From NCBI RefSeq assembly GCF_004297125.1, contig NZ_SCVD01000028.1:124001-188000 (forward strand): a stretch of 64,000 bases of DNA, given 5' to 3'. The notes below the pieces were generated by a model, which saw only the letters and a list, made by a program, of their open reading frames with translations, had not been told where the DNA came from and ran no database searches. This DNA is from Phenylobacterium sp. Lineage in GTDB: Bacteria > Pseudomonadota > Alphaproteobacteria > Caulobacterales > Caulobacteraceae. Both the position numbers and the translations under genes were made by a program. Below are positions 1 to 8,473 of this stretch, one piece after another (within the stretch, counting starts at the first letter, position 1; each line of letters opens with the position of its first letter).

Positions 1-1
1 G

Positions 2-799
2 GGCCCCTACGTCGGGGTCGACGGCGCGCTCGCCAGCCGGGCCAGCGCCTTCGAGGCCTATACGCGCAAGGCCACCGCCATCGACGCCTCGTTCTCGGGG
101 CCGGGCGAGATCGCCGAACGCCTGCGCACGGCGGCCGGCTACGAGCCCAAGGAGCTGGAGGCCGGCATGATCGCCTATGCCGCGCTCGCCGCCATGCAGG
201 AGCCGTCGTTCGTGGCGGGGGTGCGGGCCAAGGGCCGCGACGTCTCGCGCCGGCTGGCCGCCGATCCGGACGCGGCCATGGACCTGCCGGGGGCGTCGGC
301 CGCCGCCGCGCGCGCCAACGCCGCCCTCGCCCGCCGCGGCGAAGCGCTCGCCGATGCGGGCGCCCGCGTGAAGAAGGCCTCCTACAGCGTGCAGCACCAG
401 CCCTGGTCGCGGGCGCGGCTGACCAATGGCCCGCAGCGGCTGGCGGCGGTGAAGCAAGCGGCCGGCTATCGCGCCGACCCCGCCGACCGCGGCCGCCTGA
501 CCGCGGCCCTGGCCGAGGGCGGCCGGCGCGGGGGGACCAGCCCGGTGGTGTCGCGCGGCGTGGCCCTGGCGGCCCTGAGCGTGCTGGGTCAGGACGGCGC
601 CGGCCGCTCCCTGCTGAGCGAGCCCCGCAGCGGCCAGTGCCTGCGCATCGCCAAGCTCAACTACCACCAGTGCCTGGCGGCGGCGGGGACGCACTACGAG
701 GACATCTATTGCCTGGGCGTCCACGCCATGACCGACCCCGGCCAGTGCGTGGTGGAGGCCACCAAGCCCGCCAAGATGCGCCGGGCCAGCCTGGACTAG
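2..799 (+). CDS. Conserved hypothetical protein, 5' end outside the window
   Basis: The frame is already open at base 2 and runs without a stop to TAG at 797-799, so the true start lies upstream of the window. The visible 265 codons are rich in Ala and Arg. The last 70 residues hold four cysteines (GQC, YHQC, IYC, GQC) in a compact pattern that suggests disulfides and an exported protein. I do not recognise a named family. The stop overlaps the stop region of the leftward beta-propeller gene by four bases, so the two genes converge. An internal ATG at 167 exists, but coding character continues upstream of it. Confidence 0.7.
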   Translation, partial: GPYVGVDGALASRASAFEAYTRKATAIDASFSGPGEIAERLRTAAGYEPKELEAGMIAYAALAAMQEPSFVAGVRAKGRDVSRRLAADPDAAMDLPGASAAAARANAALARRGEALADAGARVKKASYSVQHQPWSRARLTNGPQRLAAVKQAAGYRADPADRGRLTAALAEGGRRGGTSPVVSRGVALAALSVLGQDGAGRSLLSEPRSGQCLRIAKLNYHQCLAAAGTHYEDIYCLGVHAMTDPGQCVVEATKPAKMRRASLD

Positions 800-1806
800 G
801 GCCTCACCCACACCCCGACGCGCCCCTTGCCGCCCGCGGCGACGCAGGTTCCGGCGCGGCAGGCGATGGCGTGGAAGGCTTCGGCATCCACCTGGCGCCA
901 GCTCTGGCCGTCGTCGGTGCTGACGGACGTTCCGCGCGGGCCGACCGCGATCAGGGACCTGGCGCCGAGGCGTCCGACGCCCTCGATGAGGCGAGGCGTT
1001 CCTTCATGGGGCGGCGTCCAGACGTCGAACGCTTCGACCAGGGCGATGGCCTCGCCGGCGCGCAGTTCGTCCTTGTAGTCGCCGCCGACCACGACCGCGC
1101 GATCCTTCCCGAGCGCCATCCCGCCGAACACCCCGGCTGTCGCCGAACCGGCCAGCGGCCCCTCGACGGTGTCCCAGCTCTCGCCGTCGTCCCGCGAATG
1201 GGCGATGCGGCCCTTGGGCAGTCCGCCGGAGACGATCCAGACCTCGCGGCCCGGGCCCAGGAAGAGGGCGGAGTTGCTGGCCGCGAAGGCCGCCTCGCCC
1301 GGCTCGACCAACGGGCCGTCCAGGCGGGTCCAGGTCTTGCCGGCGTCGGCGCTCCGCAACAGGAACCAGCGTCCGTCGATCGGATCGCCGAGCACGAAGC
1401 CGCGCCGCCCGTCCCGGAAGGCGACCGCGTCCAGAAAGCTGCCCGGCAGCCGGGTCTCGAAGGCGAGGGTCCAGGTCCGGCCGGCGTCTGCGCTGCGGTA
1501 GAGGCGCGCCTGGCCGGCGGGCCCGTCACCGGCGCTCATCAGGATCGCCGTCCGCGGGTCCGGGGCCGCCACGCCGCGAAAGTCGAGCGCCGCGCCGCCG
1601 GCCGGCGCCACGCTGCGCCAGGTCCTGCCGCCATCCTCGGTGACCGCGTGCGTCCCCTTGGAACCGGACACATGGAAGCGCTGGCCGTCGACGACCGCGA
1701 CGGCGCGCAGGGTGGCCTCGCCGTTCGGCAGGTCGATATGCTTCCACGCGGCCTGGGCCGGCGTGGCGAGCAGGGCCGCGGCGAGCGCCAGGCTGCGCAT
1801 GGTCAT
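796..1806 (-). CDS. Exported Ycf48/BNR-type beta-propeller protein
   Basis: 336 residues beginning with a signal peptide (a stretch of Ala/Leu ending TPAQAA). The body shows repeated sialidase/BNR-like blades: S-x-D-x-G-x-T-W motifs appear as EDGGRTWR, SADAGRTW, SADAGKTW, RDDGESWD and TDDGQSWR. This layout matches the Ycf48/Hcf136-like seven-bladed propeller family found in many non-photosynthetic bacteria, where the role is unclear. It is the last gene of a leftward run. Its ATG overlaps the TGA of the yjbQ frame (ATGA), so translational coupling is likely. A second ATG six bases downstream is an alternative start. Confidence 0.85.
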   Translation of the reverse strand: MTMRSLALAAALLATPAQAAWKHIDLPNGEATLRAVAVVDGQRFHVSGSKGTHAVTEDGGRTWRSVAPAGGAALDFRGVAAPDPRTAILMSAGDGPAGQARLYRSADAGRTWTLAFETRLPGSFLDAVAFRDGRRGFVLGDPIDGRWFLLRSADAGKTWTRLDGPLVEPGEAAFAASNSALFLGPGREVWIVSGGLPKGRIAHSRDDGESWDTVEGPLAGSATAGVFGGMALGKDRAVVVGGDYKDELRAGEAIALVEAFDVWTPPHEGTPRLIEGVGRLGARSLIAVGPRGTSVSTDDGQSWRQVDAEAFHAIACRAGTCVAAGGKGRVGVWVRP

Positions 1807-2218
1807 TCCCCCAGCAAGTGCAGCGCCACGTCACGATCCTGCGGGCGTCGGCGGTGTTCGAACAGGTAGATCCCTTGCCAGGTCCCGAGCGCGAGCCGCC
1901 CGCCGATCAGCGGGATGGAGAGCTGCACGCCCGTCAGCATGGCGCGCAGGTGGGCGGGCATGTCGTCCGGCCCCTCGTCCTGGTGCCGATAGGCGGCGCT
2001 TTCGGGCGCCACCTGGGCGACCCAGTCCTCCAGGTCGCGGCGGACGTCGGGGTCGGCGTTCTCCTGGATCGTCAGCGACGCCGAGGTGTGGCGGCAGAAG
2101 AGGGTCAGCAGGCCGGTGGTCATCCGCTGGTCCAGCACCCAGGGGCGACGTCGCCGGTGATCTCGAAGAGGCCCTGGCCCGGCGTCTGGAACGTGAGCGT
2201 CCGGGCCGACTGCCGCAT
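1803..2218 (-). pseudogene. yjbQ: YjbQ family (secondary thiamine-phosphate synthase) with a one-base frameshift
   Basis: The C-terminal 111 codons (from about 2138) are a clear YjbQ/UPF0047 protein, with HTSASLTIQENADP, EGPDDMPAH and LGTWQGIYLFEHR. The N-terminal part is present but in another frame: an ATG at 2218, overlapping the mutT stop as TGATG, reads MRQSARTLTFQTPGQGLFEI and then shifts near 2141-2144. Adding one C to the C run on the coding strand there would restore GDVAPWVLDQRM and give a 138-residue protein, the usual family length. Either this is a sequencing or assembly error in a homopolymer, or a recent inactivating deletion. Every conserved motif is otherwise intact. Confidence 0.8.
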
Positions 2219-2619
2219 CAGATCAGGTCCCGCAGCCAGGCCACCAGAGGCCCGTCGGCCGGCGGCATCGGGTAGCTGTCCATATCGTTCGGCTTTACCC
2301 AGGCCATGGCCTTGTGCTCGCGGTTGGTCACCAGCCCCTCCCAGCGCCGCACCAGGTAGAGCGGCATCAGGAGGTGGAAGCTCTCGTATTCATGGCTGGC
2401 GAAGACGAACGGCGCCAGGCAGGCGTGGCTGACCTTGATGCCCAGTTCCTCGTCCAACTCGCGGATCAGGCAGGCCTCGGGCGTCTCGCCGGCCTCGACC
2501 TTGCCGCCGGGAAACTCCCAGAGGCCGGCGAGCTGCTTGCCCTCCGGCCGCTGGCAGATCAGCACCCGCCCGTCCACGTCCACCAGGGCCGCGGCGGCGA
2601 CTAGGAGCATGCGCTTCAT
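2218..2619 (-). CDS. mutT: Nudix hydrolase, MutT-type 8-oxo-dGTP diphosphatase
   Basis: 133 residues with a perfect Nudix box near residue 40 (G-x5-E-x7-REL-x-EE-x-G). MutT enzymes sanitise the nucleotide pool by hydrolysing oxidised dGTP. Family members often end in a tryptophan-rich segment, as here (MAWVKPNDM). The gene overlaps its neighbours on both sides: its ATG with the stop of the serine hydrolase, and its TGA with the start of the yjbQ frame. This indicates one leftward transcript. Confidence 0.9.
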   Translation of the reverse strand: MKRMLLVAAAALVDVDGRVLICQRPEGKQLAGLWEFPGGKVEAGETPEACLIRELDEELGIKVSHACLAPFVFASHEYESFHLLMPLYLVRRWEGLVTNREHKAMAWVKPNDMDSYPMPPADGPLVAWLRDLI

Positions 2620-3827
2620 TTCGGGGCCGCCGGCGGGACGAGGGGCGCGCGGCGCGGAGAGCCCACGGTGGCGGGGTCGCGCTCGCCCCAGTCGTAGGCG
2701 GCGACCAGGGCGCGCATGATCTCCTGCGCGACCATGCCGCCGGTGTCACTGTTGGTCATGATCACCACGCCCTGCCGATTCCCGTCGAGAAAGGCAAAGG
2801 CGTTGCACTGGAAGCCGGCGTTGCCGCCGCCGTGCTGGATAAAGGGATGCCCGCCCCAGCGGCCCAGGGCGAGGCCCAGGCCATAGTTGGCGTCGACCGG
2901 CGTCATCATCGCATCGGCGCTGGACGGACGCAGCAACGCGCCCGGCCGCCGGGCGTGGGAATTCTGCAGGGCGATCAGGAACCGGCCGTAGTCGGAGGGC
3001 GTGGTCCAGAGGCTGGCGGCGGCATACTCCGGATAGGTATGGGGCCCACCGGCGAGGACGAGGCCCCGGACGCCGTGCGCGTTGGCGGCGCGCGCCAGGA
3101 GCCTGTCCGGCAAGGGCTGGTCGAATGTGGATTCCCGCATACCCGACGGACGCAGGACGAGGTCCTGCAGCAGCTCCGGATAGGGCTTGCCGCCCACCTC
3201 GACCATCAGCAGCTGCGCCACCGTGTAGCCGCCCCCAGAGTAGGCGTACTGGCCACCCGGCGCTTCGAACGAACGCACCGCCGGGGTGTTGGACGGTGGT
3301 TCGCCGTCCAGGATCTGCACCGTGGTCGGAACGGGCTTGCCCGCCGCGTAGCCAGGAAAGCCGCTGACGGTGAGCCCCGCCGTATGGCTGAACAGCCGGC
3401 GCAGGGTCACCTTCTTCTCGGCCGTGTACGGGCTCTCCGGCACTTTCCAGGCGGTCAACCGGCTGTTGACGTCCTCATCGAGATCGAGCCGCCCCTGCTC
3501 CACCATCCGCAGCGCGGCCGCCGCGGCGAGCGCCTTGCTCATCGACGCGGCCTGGAAGAGCGTCGTCGGCGTGACGGCGCGCGTGGCGCCGGCCTCGGCC
3601 AAGCCGTAGGTCCGCGTCCACTTGACCCTGCCGTTTTCGATGAAGGCGATGCTGACACCCGGAATGTTGAGTTCGGCCATCCGGGCCACAAGGGGCTTGG
3701 CCGCCGCCTCCGCACCGATGCGGGCCTCGTATGCCGCGATGGCGGCCTGATCCGTCCGCGAGGGCCTGGCGGCCGCGGGCGCCGCGAGCAGAAGGACCGT
3801 CGCCAGCGCGCAGAAGAGCGACTTCAT
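2616..3827 (-). CDS. Exported serine hydrolase of the beta-lactamase/AmpH-like family
   Basis: 403 residues from the ATG at 3827, chosen because it begins a clean signal peptide (MKSLFCALATVLLL, cleavage after APAAA); the frame runs further upstream without other support. The class C beta-lactamase fold is indicated by SMSK (S-x-x-K nucleophile) near residue 100, a YSG in place of the usual Y-x-N, and a late QHGGGNAGF resembling the third H-x-G motif. These enzymes act on peptidoglycan peptides, esters or amides; the substrate cannot be read here. It is the first gene of the leftward run ending with the beta-propeller. Confidence 0.85.
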   Translation of the reverse strand: MKSLFCALATVLLLAAPAAARPSRTDQAAIAAYEARIGAEAAAKPLVARMAELNIPGVSIAFIENGRVKWTRTYGLAEAGATRAVTPTTLFQAASMSKALAAAAALRMVEQGRLDLDEDVNSRLTAWKVPESPYTAEKKVTLRRLFSHTAGLTVSGFPGYAAGKPVPTTVQILDGEPPSNTPAVRSFEAPGGQYAYSGGGYTVAQLLMVEVGGKPYPELLQDLVLRPSGMRESTFDQPLPDRLLARAANAHGVRGLVLAGGPHTYPEYAAASLWTTPSDYGRFLIALQNSHARRPGALLRPSSADAMMTPVDANYGLGLALGRWGGHPFIQHGGGNAGFQCNAFAFLDGNRQGVVIMTNSDTGGMVAQEIMRALVAAYDWGERDPATVGSPRRAPLVPPAAPK

Positions 3828-4100
3828 CACGGGAATCCCCAGGTTTGCGCGGAGCCTAGCGCCCTGCGGCGAAAAGGCCACGGCAGAGCCGATTCCCACC
3901 GTGTGGGTTGACTTGTGGCGCTTAAAGCCCGATGTGCCCCCTGCGTTCTTCGGGACGCCATCTGCGTTCCAGCCGCGTGGGGCCTCCTTGGGGGCTCAGC
4001 CTGTCGAGCGCCGTGAGGTTTTCTCACCCGACGCGCCCATCACGCGGGGCGCTTCTCCAAAGACCGGCGCCAGGCGACCCGCGGAAGACCCGCGACGGTC

Positions 4101-5576
4101 GTGTTCGGCGCATACGCGAAAGACTATCCTTTGACCCAATTCACTGACCTTGGCCTGGCCAAGCCGCTTCTCAAGGCGCTGGCCGACGAAGGCTACACCA
4201 CGCCGACGCCGATCCAGGCGCAGGCCATCCCCGGCGTCATGACGGGCCGCGACCTGCTGGGCATCGCCCAGACCGGCACCGGCAAGACCGCCGCCTTCGC
4301 CCTGCCGATCCTGCATCGGCTGGGCGAGGACAAGAAGCACGCCCCGCGCCGCAGCGCCCGGGTGCTGGTGCTGGCCCCGACCCGCGAACTGGCGACGCAG
4401 ATCGGCGAGAGCTTCAAGTCCTATGGCAAACACATGGGCGTCACCGTCGCCGTCGTGTTCGGCGGCGTGAAGTACGGCGGCCAGATGCGCGCCATGGCGG
4501 GTGGCGTCGACGTGCTGGTGGCCACCCCCGGCCGCCTGCTGGACCACCTGGGCGAGAAGTCGATCACCCTCGACGGCGTCGAGATCCTGGTGCTCGACGA
4601 AGCCGACCAGATGCTGGACATGGGCTTCATCGTTCCGATCCGGAAGATCGTCCGCTACCTGCCCAAGGCGCCGCGCCAGAACCTGTTCTTCTCGGCCACC
4701 ATGCCGAGCGAGATCGAGAAGCTCTCGGGCGAGATCCTCAACCCCAACCCGCTGAAGGTGTCGGTGACCCCGCAGGCCACCACGGTCGACCGCGTCAACC
4801 AGCGCGTCCTGTTCGTGGAGCAGTCGCGCAAACGCGCCCTGCTGGGCGAGCTGTTCGACGACGCCGGCTTCAAGCGCGTGATCGTCTTCACACGCACCAA
4901 GCGCGGCGCCGACCGCGTGGCCCGAGGCCTTGAGCAGAGCGGCGTCGACGCCGTCTCGATCCACGGCGACAAGAGCCAGGGCCAGCGCGAACGTGCGCTC
5001 GCCGAGTTCAAGGCCGGCAAGGTCCGCGCCCTGGTCGCGACCGACATCGCCGCCCGCGGCATCGACATCGACGCGGTCAGCCACGTCGTGCAGTACGAAC
5101 TGCCCAACGTGCCGGAAAGCTACGTCCACCGGATCGGGCGTACGGCCCGCGCCGGCGCGGACGGCTCGGCCGTGGCCTTCTGCGCCGATGACGAGCGCAA
5201 CCTGCTGAAGGACATCGAGAAGGTGACCCGCCAGCGAATCCCCTCGTTCGATCGCCGCAACGACAAGCACCTGGGCGCGGCCACCGCCGCCATGCCCGAC
5301 GTCGGCGGCAAGCCCGAGCGTGCGGACACCCGCGGCTCGCAACCGCACCGCGGCCAGCATGCGCCCAAGCGTAACCGCAACCACTCCGGTGGCGGCGGCG
5401 GCGGCGGTGGCGGCAGTCGTCACGAGGGCGCGCCCGCGCGCTCCGCCGGCGACAAGCCCGCGTTCAAGGGCCCGAGCCGTGGCGGCGACCGCGGCCGTGG
5501 CGGCGGCAGCCGCAGCGGCGCCGGGGGCGGCGGCAGTTCCGCGCCGCGCCCGACCGGGGTCTGGTCGAACCGCTAG
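4101..5576 (+). CDS. rhlE: DEAD-box RNA helicase, RhlE type
   Basis: 491 residues with all helicase motifs in order: Q motif GYTTPTPIQ, motif I AQTGTGKT, Ia PTRELA, Ib TPGRLLD, II LDEADQMLDMGF, III FSATMP, V ATDIAARGIDI and VI HRIGRTARAG. The last 100 residues are a low-complexity basic, Gly/Arg-rich tail typical of RhlE proteins, which act in ribosome maturation and RNA decay, often at low temperature. The start is uncertain. The frame opens with GTG at 4101, but TTG at 4131 gives the more typical family N-terminus (MTQFTDLGL). The 273-base gap upstream shows no other gene. Confidence 0.93.
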   Translation: MFGAYAKDYPLTQFTDLGLAKPLLKALADEGYTTPTPIQAQAIPGVMTGRDLLGIAQTGTGKTAAFALPILHRLGEDKKHAPRRSARVLVLAPTRELATQIGESFKSYGKHMGVTVAVVFGGVKYGGQMRAMAGGVDVLVATPGRLLDHLGEKSITLDGVEILVLDEADQMLDMGFIVPIRKIVRYLPKAPRQNLFFSATMPSEIEKLSGEILNPNPLKVSVTPQATTVDRVNQRVLFVEQSRKRALLGELFDDAGFKRVIVFTRTKRGADRVARGLEQSGVDAVSIHGDKSQGQRERALAEFKAGKVRALVATDIAARGIDIDAVSHVVQYELPNVPESYVHRIGRTARAGADGSAVAFCADDERNLLKDIEKVTRQRIPSFDRRNDKHLGAATAAMPDVGGKPERADTRGSQPHRGQHAPKRNRNHSGGGGGGGGGSRHEGAPARSAGDKPAFKGPSRGGDRGRGGGSRSGAGGGGSSAPRPTGVWSNR

Positions 5577-5577
5577 A

Positions 5578-5638
5578 GCATGACTAAGGACGGGGCGGAC
5601 GGCGCAGGCCGTCCGCCCTAATCCTTTGCGAGTCATGC
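5578..5638 (+). repeat. Long imperfect hairpin between rhlE and the glycosyltransferase
   Basis: Three nested pairing blocks: GCATGACT (5578-5585) with AGTCATGC (5631-5638), AAGGA (5586-5590) with TCCTT (5622-5626), and an 11-bp perfect stem GGGCGGACGGC (5593-5603) with its complement (5608-5618) around a 4-base loop. It begins two bases after the rhlE stop. Its 3' arm contains the ATG of the next gene. It may be a terminator lacking a T run, a member of an alphaproteobacterial palindromic repeat family, or a structure that hides the downstream start codon. Confidence 0.75.
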
Positions 5639-7554
5639 CGCCGAGCCTCCGCGCCACCACTGCCGCCGCCCTCGGCATCGTCCGCCGCTGGCCGCCCGTG
5701 CATGCGATGGTTCACCAGGTCGCGCTCCAGCTGATCAAGACCCGCTGGGGCGAACGCTTCGTGCGCGGCGTGGTGGGCCCCGAGGCGCAGACCGACGCCG
5801 AGTACCGGGACTGGATCCAGGCCTACGACACACTCTCCGACATAGACCGCGACGCGATCCGCGCGCACATCGACCGCCTCTCGGAGCGGCCGCTGATCTC
5901 GGTCGTGATGACCGCCTACCGCTCCGACGAATTCCTGCTGCACGAGGCCGTGTCCTCGGTGCGCGCCCAGCTCTATCCGCACTGGGAGCTCTGCATCGCC
6001 GACGACGGTTCTCCGGGCGAGACGACCTGGCGGGCGCTGACGGCGCTGGCCGCCGAGGATCCGCGCATCAAGATCGTGCGGCGCGAGGCCAACGGCGGCA
6101 TCGCCGCCGCCACCAACTCGGCCCTGGCCCTGGCCACGGGCGCCTTCGTGGCCTTCCTCGACCACGACGACCTGCTGGCCGAGCGTGCGCTCTATGAGGT
6201 CGCCGCCGAACTGGACGCCCATCCCGACGCCGACCTGATCTTCTCCGACGAGGACAAGATCGACGAGAAGGGCCGCCGCTCCCAACCGCACCACAAGACC
6301 GATTGGAACGCCGAGCTGATGCTGGGCGTCAACGCGGTGAACCACCTCACCGTCATCCGGCGCAGCCTGCTGAGCGAGCTAGGGGGCCTGCGCGAAGGCT
6401 TCGACGGCGCCCAGGACCACGACCTGGTGCTGCGCGCCGCCGAGCGCGCCACCCCGGCCCGCATCCGCCACATCCCGTGGGTGCTCTACCACTGGCGCTG
6501 GCAGGGCAAGCAGGGCTCGTTCTCCCGCGCCCGGGCCGACGAATGCGCGGCCGCGGCGCTCCGCGCCGTGGACGACCATCTGCGCCGCACGGGGCAGGCG
6601 AGATCGGTGGTGGAGATCACACCGGGCGCCCAGCGCTGGCTGCGCGTGCGCCGCGGGATTCCGGCGCCGAAGCCGCTGGTCAGCGTGATCGTCCCTACCC
6701 GCGACCGCGCCGATCTGGTCGCCCAGTGCGCCGAAGGCGTGCTGCGCAGGACCGCCTATGACCCGCTCGAGCTGCTGGTCGTCGACAACGGCAGCGAGGA
6801 ACCCGCCACGCACGCGCTGTTCGATCGGCTGAGGCAGGATCCCCGTGTGCGCATCCTGGACGCGCCGGGCCCGTTCAACTTCTCCGCCCTCAACAACCTG
6901 GCGGCCACCGAGGCGCGCGGCGAGGTGCTGGTCCTGCTGAACAACGACATCTCGATGATCGCGCCGGACTGGCTGGACGAGATGGTCGCCCACGCCCTGC
7001 GGCCGAACGTCGGCGCGGTGGGCGCCAAGCTCTACTATCCCGACCGGACCCTGCAGCACGCCGGCGTGGTCCTGGGCGTCGGCGACGTCCCCCAGCGGGT
7101 GGCTGGCCACCTCTACGCCGGGGCGGGCTCGAACCACCCGGGCTACCAAGGCCACTTGGTGCTGCCTCGCAACGTCTCGGCGGTGACGGCGGCCTGCCTG
7201 GCGATCCGCAAGGCCGTCTATAGGTCGGTCGGCGGCATGGACGCCGAGGCGCTGCCGGTGGCGTTCAACGACGTGGACCTGTGCCTGAAGGTGCGGGCCG
7301 CCGGCTACGACATCGTCTGGACGCCTCACGCGGAGCTCTTCCACCACGAGAGCGCGAGCCGCGGCTCCGACCTGGCGCCCGAGGCGGCGGCGCGGTTCCA
7401 GCGCGAGGTGCAGGCGATGCGCGACCGCTGGGGCCCGGTGCTGGATTCCGACCCCTTCTACGGCCCGGTGTTCGACAAGCGATTCACCAACTACCGGCTG
7501 GGCGAGCCGCCGGGCCGCGGGGCTCCTTGGAAGGCCGCCGATGGATCGCGCTGA
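5635..7554 (+). CDS. Two-domain family 2 glycosyltransferase
   Basis: 639 residues with two GT-A domains. The first begins around residue 80 (PLISVVMTAYRSDEF) and has IADDGSPG and the metal-binding FLDHDD. The second begins around residue 345 (PLVSVIVPTRDRADL) and has LVVDNGSEEP and LLNNDI. This tandem arrangement is known in rhamnosyl- and other sugar transferases of O-antigen or capsule synthesis. ATG 5635 has no good Shine-Dalgarno sequence and lies in a hairpin arm; TTG 5626, GTG 5698 and ATG 5707 are in-frame alternatives. The end overlaps the next gene by 14 bases, so the two are co-translated, probably for a surface polysaccharide. Confidence 0.88.
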   Translation: MPPSLRATTAAALGIVRRWPPVHAMVHQVALQLIKTRWGERFVRGVVGPEAQTDAEYRDWIQAYDTLSDIDRDAIRAHIDRLSERPLISVVMTAYRSDEFLLHEAVSSVRAQLYPHWELCIADDGSPGETTWRALTALAAEDPRIKIVRREANGGIAAATNSALALATGAFVAFLDHDDLLAERALYEVAAELDAHPDADLIFSDEDKIDEKGRRSQPHHKTDWNAELMLGVNAVNHLTVIRRSLLSELGGLREGFDGAQDHDLVLRAAERATPARIRHIPWVLYHWRWQGKQGSFSRARADECAAAALRAVDDHLRRTGQARSVVEITPGAQRWLRVRRGIPAPKPLVSVIVPTRDRADLVAQCAEGVLRRTAYDPLELLVVDNGSEEPATHALFDRLRQDPRVRILDAPGPFNFSALNNLAATEARGEVLVLLNNDISMIAPDWLDEMVAHALRPNVGAVGAKLYYPDRTLQHAGVVLGVGDVPQRVAGHLYAGAGSNHPGYQGHLVLPRNVSAVTAACLAIRKAVYRSVGGMDAEALPVAFNDVDLCLKVRAAGYDIVWTPHAELFHHESASRGSDLAPEAAARFQREVQAMRDRWGPVLDSDPFYGPVFDKRFTNYRLGEPPGRGAPWKAADGSR

Positions 7555-8473
7555 GGTCCTCGCCGCTCTGATCGACCCCGCCCGTCAGCGCGGACTGGAG
7601 ATCGGCCCCCTGGACCGCCCGATGGTCACGCGGGCGATGGGACAGGTGGAATACGTCGACCGCGCCAGCCGCGCGGGATTGGTGGCGGCCTACCACGGCC
7701 ACGAGGTGGATTCCGCGCGCATCCTCGAGATCGACCATGTCTGGGGCGAGCAGAGCCTGTTGGACTGCGTCGGCGGCGCGCGGGTCTACGATTACGTCCT
7801 GGCCAGCCACGTGATCGAGCACGTCCCCGACGTCTTCGGCTGGCTGGGCGAGATCGCGAGCGTCCTGGCCGACGGCGGGCTGGCGGTCTTCTTCGTGCCG
7901 GACAAGCGCCACACCTTCGACGCCCGGCGGCCGGTGAGCACGGGCGGCGAGTTCGTCGACGCCTTCGTTCGCGGCCTGCGCCGGCCCGACGCCCGGCAGG
8001 TCTTCAACCACGTCTACGACACCCGCGACCTGGACGCCCCGCCACTGGGCGAAGCAGAGCTGACCGAGCGCGCCAGGCAGGGCCTGGACCTGGCCCGCCG
8101 GACCGGGGGCGAGTACCTGGACGCCCACTGCTGGGTCTTCACCCCCCGGAGCCTTGTCGACGCCCTCGACCTGGCCAGCCGCCTGGACCTGCTGCCCTTC
8201 GAACTGGCCCACACCGAGCAGGGGGCGGACGAGTTCCTGATCGCCCTGCGGCGGCTGCCGGAGGCGACGACCCCGGCCGCGCGGCGCGACGCCTTCGTCG
8301 CCAGCCTGGCCCGCATCGCCCTGCCCGACGACGTCGGGACCGGCGGGGACGCCGCGGTCCTGCAGGCCCAGGCCCGGGCGGCCCTCGCGCGGGCCGACGC
8401 CATCGAGAGTTCGACGATCTGGCGGGCGACGGCGCCGCTGCGCGCGCTGCTGGGGCGGCTGCGCGGCCGCTAG
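7541..8473 (+). CDS. Class I SAM-dependent methyltransferase
   Basis: 310 residues. A SAM-binding motif I appears early (GLEIGPLDRP), followed by YDYVLASHVIEHVPDV and a VLADGGLAVFFVPD segment, the usual layout of methyltransferase type 11/23 domains. The C-terminal 50 residues are Ala-rich and basic. It starts inside the end of the glycosyltransferase gene, so a role in methylating the same glycan is a reasonable inference but not shown. The stop overlaps that of argJ by four bases. Confidence 0.82.
   Translation: MDRAEVLAALIDPARQRGLEIGPLDRPMVTRAMGQVEYVDRASRAGLVAAYHGHEVDSARILEIDHVWGEQSLLDCVGGARVYDYVLASHVIEHVPDVFGWLGEIASVLADGGLAVFFVPDKRHTFDARRPVSTGGEFVDAFVRGLRRPDARQVFNHVYDTRDLDAPPLGEAELTERARQGLDLARRTGGEYLDAHCWVFTPRSLVDALDLASRLDLLPFELAHTEQGADEFLIALRRLPEATTPAARRDAFVASLARIALPDDVGTGGDAAVLQAQARAALARADAIESSTIWRATAPLRALLGRLRGR

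Noticed and set aside
4000..5678. Open frame opposite the RNA helicase
   Set aside because: Shadow of the helicase gene; no recognisable domain and the real gene has every motif.
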